From positions 1 through 40,625 of the forward strand of contig JAAAOB010000114.1 of assembly GCA_009909035.1 (NCBI GenBank): a stretch of 40,625 nucleotides of DNA, given 5' to 3'. The notes below the pieces were generated by a model that made no database searches, had not been told where the DNA came from, and was given only the letters and a program-made list of their open reading frames with translations. Below, in pieces: positions 1 through 7,365 of the stretch (position 1 is its first letter; every line of letters begins with the position of its first letter). The position numbers were made by a program, and so were the translations under genes. The stretch is from Bacteroidota bacterium (GTDB lineage Bacteria; Bacteroidota; Rhodothermia; Balneolales; Balneolaceae).

Positions 1-47
1 TATTCAAATTGCAAATAGAGGCGGCATGTAGCTTTTTTACCGGGCTT

Positions 48-107
48 GTCCAACACCGGCATGGAACTCGGCAGGCTTCGTTCCATGCCTTAACTTGTTA
101 TGGCACA
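48..107 (-). other. attC-like recombination site (end of cassette 1)
   Basis: Read on the minus strand, the site opens with an R''-like box CCATAAC, runs through a perfect 10-bp inverted repeat (58-67 against 80-89, GGCATGGAAC with GTTCCATGCC) around a 12-nt loop, and closes with GTTGGAC, which fits the GTTRRRY core. Its outer end (97-107, GTTATGGCACA on plus) is an exact 11-bp inverted match to 2001-2011. That match is what an integron cassette must show between its first bases and its own attC. The size (60 bp) is at the short end for attC sites. Confidence 0.6.
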
Positions 108-120
108 AATTGATAGATGT

Positions 121-597
121 TTAAAATGAAAATCCCTCAATACGATTTAGATTACTATCGTATATAATTAAAAAAGAAAGGCCAACTGAAACGTATTCTG
201 GGTCAGAGGGTTGCGCAACTACAATTGATACAAAGTAGAAACTACCTACTTTATAATATACTAAGTCATATTTTGACCCTCCTTTTGACCAAGTCTCATT
301 TATAGTATCATCAAATTCTGAATTAAAATTCTGGCATACTGAGCTATGCTGGCTATCAGTAAGAAGCTGTATTTGTGATACACTCAGTCCATTTGTTCCT
401 GTATCAATTCTGTTGTTACTCCAGTCTGGATGTGAAATAAAAAGCTCTAAGTTTTCTCGTGCTAAATTATTCTCCGCAGGGCATACATTTATTGATTGTT
501 TTAAACTATGCGTATCTGAATATAGATTCTTACTATCGGGTACAGATATAAAACATGTTAAAGCAAACGTGAATGTAAAAATAAGTCCTAATTTCAT
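121..597 (-). CDS. small secreted protein of unknown function (cassette-borne)
   Basis: I do not recognise the family. The 158-residue product starts MKLGLIFTFTFALTCF, a good signal peptide, so it is probably exported. I chose the ATG at 597 because GGAG lies six bases upstream; longer in-frame starts at 609 and 627 would place charged residues ahead of the hydrophobic stretch. The mature part is polar with two Cys residues and a C-terminal alternating hydrophobic stretch (roughly residues 110-155) that suggests beta structure. It lies 17 bp downstream of the lipoprotein gene in the same cassette, so the two are probably co-transcribed and functionally linked, perhaps as partner or immunity protein. 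That last point is inference only. Confidence 0.6.
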   Translation of the reverse strand: MKLGLIFTFTFALTCFISVPDSKNLYSDTHSLKQSINVCPAENNLARENLELFISHPDWSNNRIDTGTNGLSVSQIQLLTDSQHSSVCQNFNSEFDDTINETWSKGGSKYDLVYYKVGSFYFVSIVVAQPSDPEYVSVGLSFLIIYDSNLNRIEGFSF

Positions 598-614
598 TGT
601 ATTCTCCATTTTTA

Positions 615-1893
615 TTAATAACCACAACGGTTAATTAATGTTGGCTGCTCCGAAGCATTTGATGTAAATCGAATTACTTTATCAGAGTCTAATATAATAC
701 CTTCGTCCAATCCAAGGGTATTAAGTGTTGGTCTATCTTCTACTCCTGGAACATTATCATACTTTAAGGTTTGTCCCGGGATGCATTGGTTTTGAGATTC
801 TCCTTTAGAATATGGGTGCGTATGTACCAATATAGTTCCTTCAGGTAAATTTCCAGGTGCCTTAAAACTAACAGCACAAGGTCCTGCATCTGAAATAAAA
901 GAAGAAGATAAACGCTGAAGCTGATAACCCCCAAAACCATTAGGAACTATAAATCCAACTTGCTCTTGCCTCTGGCTTTCGGGATTTGGATTGGAATCAT
1001 TACCGTAATTACTATCTTCCCACATATTTTCAAACCCGATCTGAATACCCTCATCATCTAGAATTGGATCCCCAGTTTCACATGGATTTTCACAATATGC
1101 TGGTGCATTATCTTCCTCACACGGATCCGGTTCAGGAGGTGGAATACTTCCGCCTCCACCATCTTCAAAACAAGGGTCGGTGCCCTGCGGGTCGCACTCA
1201 CCGGGATCATCGCCAGGGAAACCACCACCTCCACCGCCCCCACCGGGTGGTTCATTATATACCAATTCATAGGAAACACAGCGAATGTCCGTGATTACAC
1301 AATTGGTAAGCTCTCCACTTTGGGAATCTACCTGACAAACCACAGTTATAAAATATTCACTGCACTCCCAATCCCAATCGGAGCTGCTTTTAGCCTGTGC
1401 TTCATTCTGGGAAGAACGCTCTTGGTTGGCTTTATGGCTTTCCAGCCAGGTTCCCTTTCCAAACTTCTTGAGCTGTTCTTCCAACAAAGTCTCGGCAAGC
1501 TTACTATCAGGAATCTCGCACTGTGCTACACGTACAATTTTGTCTTTGCCTGCCCAGCTACCAGCTTTGTCCCCGGCATGCTCACTGGCAAAAGAAAAGG
1601 CTTTAAAAATAGTCTTGCCCTTGGCCTGTTCCACCGCAGGTTTTGGAAAGTGCACCCAAAAGGCTTGGTTCCAGTAGTTATACTCCGCATCATCATCAGC
1701 CAAGGTGCTTATCAAACAGGAGTATGGGGTGGTTTGTTGATTAGAAGTTGCTTTTGCTTTCTGCCCGGTAGTTTGCTGCTTGGGAACCAGCATAAGCTGG
1801 TCAGTCTGCTCGTCCTCTGAGAGTTGGTTAAACTCGCAACCCACTAAACCGAATCCTGCCAGCAACAACCCGAATAGTAATAGTTTTTTTCAT
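615..1893 (-). CDS. lipoprotein with Gly/Pro linker and JAMM-like C-terminus; apparent frameshift in signal peptide
   Basis: The open frame begins at a TTG at 1868, but the sequence upstream encodes a textbook lipoprotein signal (MKKLLLFGLLLAGFGLVGC) if one A is removed from the seven-A run at 1884-1890 after the ATG at 1891-1893. The natural start is therefore probably 1893, with a frameshift that is either real or a homopolymer error. The lipobox is LVGC. A central low-complexity linker (PPGGGGGGGG followed by repeated D/E/P/C) separates an N-terminal domain of about 190 residues from a C-terminal domain. The C-terminal domain contains EGTILVHTHPY (His349 and His351 counted from the TTG), reminiscent of the HxHP motif of JAB/JAMM metalloproteases; the downstream Asp spacing is longer than usual, so this is tentative. 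It is the first gene of the cassette and probably faces the periplasm or cell surface. Confidence 0.65.
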
Positions 1894-2000
1894 GTGCACC
1901 GGTTTTAGTTTACGTTGATACATTACAGCACAGTAATTACATACAAGAGTATTCTGAGAACCATTTGTTACAGTTTATTTTGTAATTGGGTGTATAATAC

Positions 2001-2096
2001 TGTGCCATAACGGTACGGCGGTTGTGCGGCGGGGCTGAATCAAAGCCAATGGCAACCAACCACAACCCGATCGCACGAACCGCTGGTTATACCCAC
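2001..2096 (-). other. attC-like recombination site between two cassettes
   Basis: This is a 96-bp imperfect inverted repeat. On plus, CATAACGGTACGGCGGTTG near the left end pairs with CGAACCGCTGGTTATAC near the right end, with a few unpaired bases in one arm as expected of attC. Outer cores are TAAC and GTTA. The left 11 bases (2001-2011) are the exact inverse of 97-107, and the right 11 (2086-2096) the exact inverse of 2694-2704. Each flanking unit thus begins with the complement of its own attC R'' box, the hallmark of integron cassettes. Confidence 0.75.
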
Positions 2097-2101
2097 AAGT
2101 T

Positions 2102-2392
2102 TTAAATTCGAGATTTCCAGTACCCCGGTTTACGCTTTAAATTCATTACAGCAAATATTGTAATCTGATCTTTTTCATATGAGTAGATAATTCCGTAGGG
2201 AAAGCGCGACACTAAAAACCTTCGTTCAGTTTTTGTGATTTTGTTCCCCGAAGCTGGCTGCTGTTCGATTACATCCAATACTTTTTCTACCTCATCAATA
2301 AAGACATCCCCTAAGCCAACTACCTGTTTCTCGTAATAATCAGCTGCTTCAAAAAATTCCTTTCTGGCTTCCGAATGAAATTTAATCGTCAC
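2102..2392 (-). CDS. RelE/ParE-family toxin
   Basis: The 96-residue product has the ParE/RelE-type toxin layout: an N-terminal helix hairpin (FHSEARKEFFEAADYYEKQ) followed by beta strands ending RRFLVSRFPYGIIYSYEKD and a basic tail KRKPGYWKSRI. Length and motifs match the family, whose members poison gyrase or cleave ribosome-bound mRNA; which applies here cannot be read from the sequence. It overlaps the upstream antitoxin gene by 4 bp (ATGA), so the two are translationally coupled. It is the last gene of its cassette, ending 6 bp before the attC site. Such pairs are common in chromosomal integron arrays, where they are thought to stabilise the array. Confidence 0.88.
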   Translation of the reverse strand: MTIKFHSEARKEFFEAADYYEKQVVGLGDVFIDEVEKVLDVIEQQPASGNKITKTERRFLVSRFPYGIIYSYEKDQITIFAVMNLKRKPGYWKSRI

Positions 2393-2637
2393 TTCTGAAG
2401 TCGTTTTCTTGCTTCTTTAATGACATCCGAAGCAGAATGAAGGGAAGCTTCGCCCGATTTAAGTGACTCTTTTCTCTTTTGAACTTCATCAATCCAGGCT
2501 TGTTCAATTTCAGGATCTATTTTGCCATGAATGCTTTGCAGTAATTTATCAGCCAGACGCGCTTTATCCTTTTTGTTCAAGTTCAGGGCTGAATTTTCAA
2601 TCTCTTTTAAATCGGTAATCATAGGAAAAGTGTTCAA
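2389..2637 (-). CDS. addiction-module antitoxin (Unstab_antitox-like)
   Basis: This 82-residue product is Lys/Glu-rich and predicted helical, with the pattern LNKKDKARLADKLLQSIHG and IEQAWIDEVQKR typical of the short addiction-module antitoxins (PF09720-like) that pair with ParE/RelE toxins. It precedes and overlaps the toxin gene by 4 bp. The antitoxin should wrap the toxin and probably autoregulates the pair; no operator is obvious. The cassette starts about 67 bp upstream at 2704, leaving little room for a promoter, as is usual for toxin-antitoxin cassettes that carry their own. Confidence 0.88.
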   Translation of the reverse strand: MNTFPMITDLKEIENSALNLNKKDKARLADKLLQSIHGKIDPEIEQAWIDEVQKRKESLKSGEASLHSASDVIKEARKRLQK

Positions 2638-2693
2638 TTTACCAGAATGTAATTATTAACGATGAAAACTGGAAGAAATTAGATTTTTTGATA

Positions 2694-2704
2694 GTGGGTA
2701 TAAC
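2694..2704 (-). other. cassette 2 start (recombination core)
   Basis: Read on minus this is GTTATACCCAC, the exact inverse of the R'' box at 2086-2096. It marks the junction where cassette 2 joined the chromosome. No attC stem is visible upstream (2705-2940), and no integrase gene lies between here and the end of the window, so this is either an attI-like or a secondary insertion site. The 2705-2940 stretch holds no convincing gene. Confidence 0.6.
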
Positions 2705-2940
2705 ATCTATTTCTCTTCAGGACTTTCAGCCCTTGTTTCGCCGCATAATAATCCAATCTCCCCATTCCTGCAAAGGAAGCCTTCATAAAGTCCGGGTATT
2801 GTTTATCGGCCTTGATCCATCGGGATCCGAATAAAACGCCGGTAAATAACTGTGGGAAGAACGTCGTTATCGCCGGGAGTGGAGGTGCGCTGGCCGGGGA
2901 TTCCGGAATGAATGAGAGCAGTCGCTTCAGCCACAACCGT

Positions 2941-4128
2941 TCAGCCGTGCTTTTTTACTCCGTCCAGGATGGTTTGGAAGCACTCTTCCAGGAGCTGATC
3001 GCCAATGATCAGCGGCGGAGCGATACGAATAAGAGAATTGGAGTGGAGCGTCCAGCCGAGAATGAGTCCCTTTTCAAAGCAGTACTCCACCACGTGTTGG
3101 GTCAGGTCCGCATCGCGAAGCTGCAGGCCAAGCATGGCGCCGCGCCCCCGCACTTCTGTAATGCCCTCTCCCCGTAGCATGTGGCAGGCCATCTCGGCGA
3201 TCTTGAATGCTTTCTGCGCAAAATCTCCGTTCAGCAGCGTTTTCAGGTTGGCGTGGGCGGCTGCGCAGCTGACCGGGTGGCCGCCAAAGGTCGTCACGTG
3301 GTTCAGCGGCGGATCGTGTTTAAACGCCTCAAACCGGTCGCTGGAGGAGACAAACGCCCCCATCGGCATCCCGCCGCCCATCGCCTTTGCCAGGCAGAGA
3401 ATATCGGGAACCACGCCGTAGTGCTGAAAGGCGAAAAGGCTGCCGGTTCGGAAAAAGCCGGTTTGGATCTCGTCAAAAATCAGCAGGGCGCCGGTTTCAT
3501 CGCACCGGTTTCGGACGGCATTCAGCCAGTCGGGGTTCGCGGGAATGATGCCCCCCTCTCCCTGGATCGGTTCCATGATGACGGCCGCTGTATCTTCATC
3601 TATCTGATCCAGCTGATTCGGGTCATTGAAATCCAGAAAGGTTACATCAGGGAGCAGCGGCAGGTAGGGATCGCGATACACATCGCGGCCGGTGACGCTG
3701 AGAGAGCCGTGTGTGTCGCCGTGGTAGCTGTTGTTGAATGCCACAAATTTCGATCGCCCGGTCGATTTCTTGGCCAGTTTTAGCGCACCTTCGTTTGCCT
3801 CCGTCCCGCTGTTCACAAAATAGACCCGGTCGAGCTGATCGGGAAGTTGATCACACAACAGCTGCGCAAACGCGCTCTGCGGTTTCTGGATAAACTCGCC
3901 ATACACCATCACGTGCAGATGGTTGTCGAGCTGTTGTTTGATCGCCGCAATCACGGCCGGGTGACGATGCCCCAGGCTGCTGACCGCGATTCCGGAGATC
4001 AGGTCAACAAATGAGCGGCCATCCGTGGTGTAAATATGACACCCATCCGCCTTCTCGATTTCCAGGCCCATCGGGGCATCGCTTGTCTGCGCGATGTGAT
4101 CGTAAAAGGAGGAGCTGTAATCGGCCAT
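2941..4128 (-). CDS. class III PLP-dependent aminotransferase
   Basis: This 395-residue enzyme belongs to the acetylornithine/ornithine/GABA aminotransferase group (fold type I). Visible landmarks in order are LISGIAVSSLGHRHP, the phosphate-cup motif NSGTEANEGALKLAK, IMEPIQGEGG, the cofactor-ring motif FDEIQTGFFRTG, and the PLP lysine in CLAKAMGGGMPMGA. The length is normal. The exact amino donor is not evident: arginine and lysine pathway genes are absent nearby, so I leave it at family level. The gene ends just before the cassette junction region and begins just downstream of a tandem-repeat block, with no operon partner. Confidence 0.9.
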   Translation of the reverse strand: MADYSSSFYDHIAQTSDAPMGLEIEKADGCHIYTTDGRSFVDLISGIAVSSLGHRHPAVIAAIKQQLDNHLHVMVYGEFIQKPQSAFAQLLCDQLPDQLDRVYFVNSGTEANEGALKLAKKSTGRSKFVAFNNSYHGDTHGSLSVTGRDVYRDPYLPLLPDVTFLDFNDPNQLDQIDEDTAAVIMEPIQGEGGIIPANPDWLNAVRNRCDETGALLIFDEIQTGFFRTGSLFAFQHYGVVPDILCLAKAMGGGMPMGAFVSSSDRFEAFKHDPPLNHVTTFGGHPVSCAAAHANLKTLLNGDFAQKAFKIAEMACHMLRGEGITEVRGRGAMLGLQLRDADLTQHVVEYCFEKGLILGWTLHSNSLIRIAPPLIIGDQLLEECFQTILDGVKKHG

Positions 4129-4182
4129 ACGGTTTACATTTCGTGCTGCTGTCTATTGTTGTGTCATCGAGATCGTAACGGA

Positions 4183-4565
4183 GTCGTCGGATATGGACCT
4201 TCACCGGATGAATTCCCTTCATCCGGCGAATCGCCCGAACAAGACACCCTGCCGTTCGGGACCTGTCGTAATGATTCGGACCTGCCCACTCATCCGATGA
4301 CGTGAAGTCGTCGGATGAGGATCTTCACCGGATGAATTCCCTTCATCCGGCGAATCGCCCGAACAAGACAACCGGCCGTTCGAGTCCTGTCGTAAAGATT
4401 CGGACCTGCACCACTCATCCGATGACGGGAAGTCGTCGGATGAGGACCTTCACCGGATGAATTCCCTTCATCCGGCGAATCGCCCGAACAAGACACCCTG
4501 CCGTTCGGGACCTGTCGTAAAGATTCGGACCTGCCCACTCATCCGATGACGGGAAGTCGTCGGAT
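4183..4565. repeat. three tandem copies of a structured ~124-bp repeat
   Basis: The phrase GTCGTCGGA recurs at 4183, 4308, 4432 and 4556, giving units of 125, 124 and 124 bp that are nearly identical. Each unit can fold into three hairpins: CGGATGAA-TTCCC-TTCATCCG, CCCGAAC...GTTCGGG, and CATCCGA...TCGGATG spanning the unit junction. The block fills most of the gap between the aminotransferase and the thioredoxin-fold gene. Both strands are open in places, but the predicted peptides merely repeat the DNA and look spurious. Confidence 0.9.
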
Positions 4566-4657
4566 GAGAATAGGACCTTACCCAGACAAATCAGCATTTA
4601 CGCGACACTAATGTCCTGTCATTACTAATGTGTCGTGTATCTCTGTAGTCATCCAAT

Positions 4658-5278
4658 TTATGCCCATTGATCGAGAAGCGTCATAAACTCCTTCTGTATC
4701 TCGGTCCCCTTATCATCTGCATACCATTTGTGCAGATGTTCCGCAACTTCCTGGTACTGCATATCGGGCTTTGATCGTAAGTCGTCGTACAGAGTCTGCG
4801 CCTCTTCTGGACGAGGCCCCCAGTCGCCTAACACATCGAGAGTCCGGGCGTCAAGACAGATTAATTTCGGGATCGAGCGGCTCTTGCCGTTGTACAGAAA
4901 CTGGTCCATCACATCCAGGTTTTCGTCGCGCAGTATCAGCTTCAGGTCAATTGAATCGCTCGCTTCGGCCATTTTATTGATGATCGGCAGCGATTGAGCC
5001 GCATCACCGCACCATGCCTCCGTGAGTACCAGCCAAATCCACTCCCGGTCGATGGATTGCAGCTTTTCAATAATCTCATCGGTCAATTCTGTCCGTTTAT
5101 CATGGCGTTTCATCCGGTGGACATTCATTTTCGTGTAGTGAAGCATCGCCTCGGAGTGGTTTTCACCGGTTGTTTTTCCCTCTTTGAGAAGGGATTCTAT
5201 CATCTCCCGGTATTCAGCGTAGTCCATCGCTTGTTCAATCCGCTGCCTGTCGATTGTTCGGTTTTGTACGTGTGTCAT
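4658..5278 (-). CDS. thioredoxin-fold family protein
   Basis: This 206-residue cytoplasmic protein has no signal peptide. The motif WLVLTEAWCGDAAQSLPII at about residues 82-100 matches the active-site region of the Thioredoxin_9-type family, where the usual CxxC is reduced to a single Cys (WCGDA). Downstream, FLYNGKSRSIPKLICLD carries the cis-Pro strand typical of the fold, and a helical C-terminus (EVAEHLHKWYADDKG) closes the protein. With one cysteine it is more likely a monothiol redox or binding protein than a classical disulfide reductase; the partner is unknown. It precedes the upstream UbiA-family gene on the same strand by about 40 bp, so co-transcription is possible. Confidence 0.8.
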   Translation of the reverse strand: MTHVQNRTIDRQRIEQAMDYAEYREMIESLLKEGKTTGENHSEAMLHYTKMNVHRMKRHDKRTELTDEIIEKLQSIDREWIWLVLTEAWCGDAAQSLPIINKMAEASDSIDLKLILRDENLDVMDQFLYNGKSRSIPKLICLDARTLDVLGDWGPRPEEAQTLYDDLRSKPDMQYQEVAEHLHKWYADDKGTEIQKEFMTLLDQWA

Positions 5279-5316
5279 CTGTCTGAAGATTGTTTAATTA
5301 AATAAAAGCGTTGTTG

Positions 5317-6180
5317 TTACATCCATCCGTATCGGATAACGTTGCCAATCAAGAAGAAAGTTACAAATGAAAGGGAGGCTAAAAATTTCGTTTTCATCAC
5401 GTTTCTGTAATCTGCCGGTCTGCCTTCCATTCTGTTCACAATTGTTGCAATAAACGTGCCTGAAACGGCTATGCCCGCAAATAGTACGAGGGCGGTCAAA
5501 AGGTCAGACATGGCAAGTGCCCCGCATAGCAGAACCGAGCCGCCCGAGAACGAATATCTGAAGAAATTTTTCACGCCTCTAATTCCATACCTGATCGCAA
5601 AGGTTTGGTCATGCCGTTTTCTGTCTTCCTCCATCTGGAATAGTTGTGATACAGGATACATCGACACCAGGATGAGTGCTGCACCTGCCGCAGCCAACAG
5701 TTTTGATCCTGAAATCACTCCTCCCGCGGCAAGTATTCCCAGCAAAACTGAATTAAACCCGGTGCTGATCGCAATAGTGAAAATACTCAGGTGGGGATCG
5801 CCTTTCCAGCGGGTAAGCGGTGTGGAGTAGAGCCAGAACAATACCAGGCTCGTCATGTAAATCCCACCATAAAGCCAGCCTGTATAAATAGAGAGAACCA
5901 GTCCGCTGCCCATCAACAGAAGGGAAGCGGGGTGCATCCAGCGAGTCATTTTGGGCGGATGCCGGAGACCGCCGATCGGGCCCTCGTCTTTATCCCACCA
6001 GGAGTTATAGGCCGTCGCGCCTCCAAAAAGGAGCACATGCACATTGAGGAACTGCAGGAAATAGGCCGCTGTGTCCATCTCTTCCGCCAGGAAACCTCCC
6101 AACAGGTACCCGCCTGACAAGATCAGCACCTGGTAATGCAGCCTGAGATGGATAATGAAGTGAAATATTTCTTTAAGCAT
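5317..6180 (-). CDS. UbiA-family prenyltransferase, substrate unknown
   Basis: The 287-residue product is an integral membrane protein with about eight hydrophobic segments. The first aspartate-rich motif is represented by NSWWDKDEGPIGG (about residues 60-72), matching the NxxxD-type Mg-diphosphate site of the UbiA superfamily. The second is around VSQLFQMEEDRKRHDQTFAIRYG, about residues 180-200. These enzymes attach isoprenoid chains to aromatic or tetrapyrrole acceptors in the membrane. Neighbours do not reveal the acceptor: no quinone, heme or chlorophyll genes are here. The start lies 12 bp from a heptanucleotide microsatellite, so promoter spacing upstream may vary between strains. Confidence 0.82.
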   Translation of the reverse strand: MLKEIFHFIIHLRLHYQVLILSGGYLLGGFLAEEMDTAAYFLQFLNVHVLLFGGATAYNSWWDKDEGPIGGLRHPPKMTRWMHPASLLLMGSGLVLSIYTGWLYGGIYMTSLVLFWLYSTPLTRWKGDPHLSIFTIAISTGFNSVLLGILAAGGVISGSKLLAAAGAALILVSMYPVSQLFQMEEDRKRHDQTFAIRYGIRGVKNFFRYSFSGGSVLLCGALAMSDLLTALVLFAGIAVSGTFIATIVNRMEGRPADYRNVMKTKFLASLSFVTFFLIGNVIRYGWM

Positions 6181-6192
6181 GGTGGTAGATCA

Positions 6193-6247
6193 CGGGTATC
6201 GGGTATCGGGTATCGGGTATCGGGTATCGGGTATCGGGTATCGGGTA
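6193..6247. repeat. CGGGTAT heptanucleotide microsatellite
   Basis: Seven perfect copies of CGGGTAT run from 6193 to 6241, followed by a partial copy CGGGTA. The tract lies between the divergent UbiA-family gene (start 6180) and the gene starting at 6299, within both promoter regions. It is not inside a supported gene, so copy-number change would alter spacing rather than frame. Confidence 0.97.
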
Positions 6248-6298
6248 ATTACAATACTGATTTCGCAATTTACATCGTAGTAAAAAGTATCATATTTT

Positions 6299-7207
6299 AT
6301 GCTCATCATGCAGACAGCAACAATCGAAGAGCACCCCTACAGTATACTCCCGTTCAGCGAGTGGGCCGCCGCGGAAGAGCGTCACAGATCTTCACTTCAT
6401 AAAATTCTCGATCCGTATTTAAAAAAACGGTCGGAACAGAAAAAAGACCCTGTGCTCGACTTCTTGTTCGAGTATTATAAATTCCGTCCTTCGCACCTCC
6501 TGCGATGGTCGCCGGGCATTGGGGTTGGCCTTCAGATCAGCGACGGTACCGAAACACTTCCTGAAGTGAGTGAACTTACTGTGAAGGGAGACACTGCATT
6601 CCTGAGTTCGGCATTATTTCCACAAAAAAGGGTTCGATCAGCCCGATGGATCCGGGATATGCTAAGGAATACGAACGATAAAAAACCATTTTTTGGATGT
6701 TTTGGGATGCATGAGTGGGCGATGGTCTACCGGGCTGACGGTGTACGCCACAGCCAGCTGCCGCTACGTTTCTCCGATAACAGGATTGCTGAGATTGTTG
6801 ACGCGAGGCCGTTACTTTGTACCCATTTCGATGCCTACCGTTTTTTTACTGATGCCGCAAAACCGCTGAATAAGAACACCCTGAGCCGCGACACATTCCA
6901 GGAGACCGAACAACCGGGCTGCATTCATTCCAACATGGACATTTACAAGTGGGCGTATAAGCTCTATCCCTGGATTTCGAGTGAACTGATCCGCGAGGCT
7001 TTTTTTCTTGCTCTTGAGGCCCGAACCATCGACATGAAAGCGAGTCCCTACGATTTATCACAATACGGCCTGGAGCCGATCAGGATCGAGACAGAGGCCG
7101 GCCGAAAGGAGTATCTAAACCACCAGTCAGCGATCTGGAAAAAGGGGAAACCGGTCCGGCAGACGTTGATTGATGCGTATGATTCGTTGCTTGATTTGGT
7201 GTCCTGA
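6299..7207 (+). CDS. conserved protein often labelled 3-methyladenine DNA glycosylase
   Basis: The 302-residue soluble product resembles a family I know from actinobacterial and related genomes under the label 3-methyladenine DNA glycosylase. Recognisable segments are DPVLDFLFEYYKFRPSHLLRW near residue 50, FGCFGMHEWAMVY near residue 140, RFSDNRIAEIV, and CIHSNMDIYKWAYKL in the C-terminal third. I see no helix-hairpin-helix with catalytic Asp, so the glycosylase role is weakly founded. An internal ATG ten bases after the first (MQTATIEEH) is an equally good start. The gene stands alone and is read away from the microsatellite. Confidence 0.75.
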   Translation: MLIMQTATIEEHPYSILPFSEWAAAEERHRSSLHKILDPYLKKRSEQKKDPVLDFLFEYYKFRPSHLLRWSPGIGVGLQISDGTETLPEVSELTVKGDTAFLSSALFPQKRVRSARWIRDMLRNTNDKKPFFGCFGMHEWAMVYRADGVRHSQLPLRFSDNRIAEIVDARPLLCTHFDAYRFFTDAAKPLNKNTLSRDTFQETEQPGCIHSNMDIYKWAYKLYPWISSELIREAFFLALEARTIDMKASPYDLSQYGLEPIRIETEAGRKEYLNHQSAIWKKGKPVRQTLIDAYDSLLDLVS

Positions 7208-7365
7208 CCTCCTCCTCGTCTCCCCCTCGCCGGAGTTAGAATTTAGATGTATAAACCAGGTTGCCCCGCAGGGATCTATTGGAGAAACGCCTTTCCTATC
7301 CCAGCGAGGCTGTCCAAAAAGAGCGTCATGCCGGACCCCGATTCTGCGGAGTGAAACACTGAACA

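Noticed and set aside
986-1820. Plus-strand frames of 102 and 166 codons
   Set aside because: They lie wholly opposite the lipoprotein gene, and their composition reflects its Gly/Pro-rich linker and domains. The minus-strand frame has the signal peptide and coupling.
2679-2936. 85-codon minus-strand frame reaching the cassette junction
   Set aside because: It starts at TTG with no ribosome site, has no recognisable motif, and appears to run by chance through the junction. The region looks like noncoding DNA between the aminotransferase and the cassette.
2941-4128. Naming the aminotransferase argD or bioA
   Set aside because: Motifs identify only the class III family, and no arginine or biotin genes are nearby to decide the substrate.
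4183-4565. CRISPR array
   Set aside because: Units are 124 bp and nearly identical throughout. There are no short repeats with unique spacers and no cas genes.
4290-4597. Minus-strand frames through the 124-bp repeat
   Set aside because: The predicted peptides are literal repeats of the DNA unit, lack starts with ribosome sites, and show no protein-like composition.
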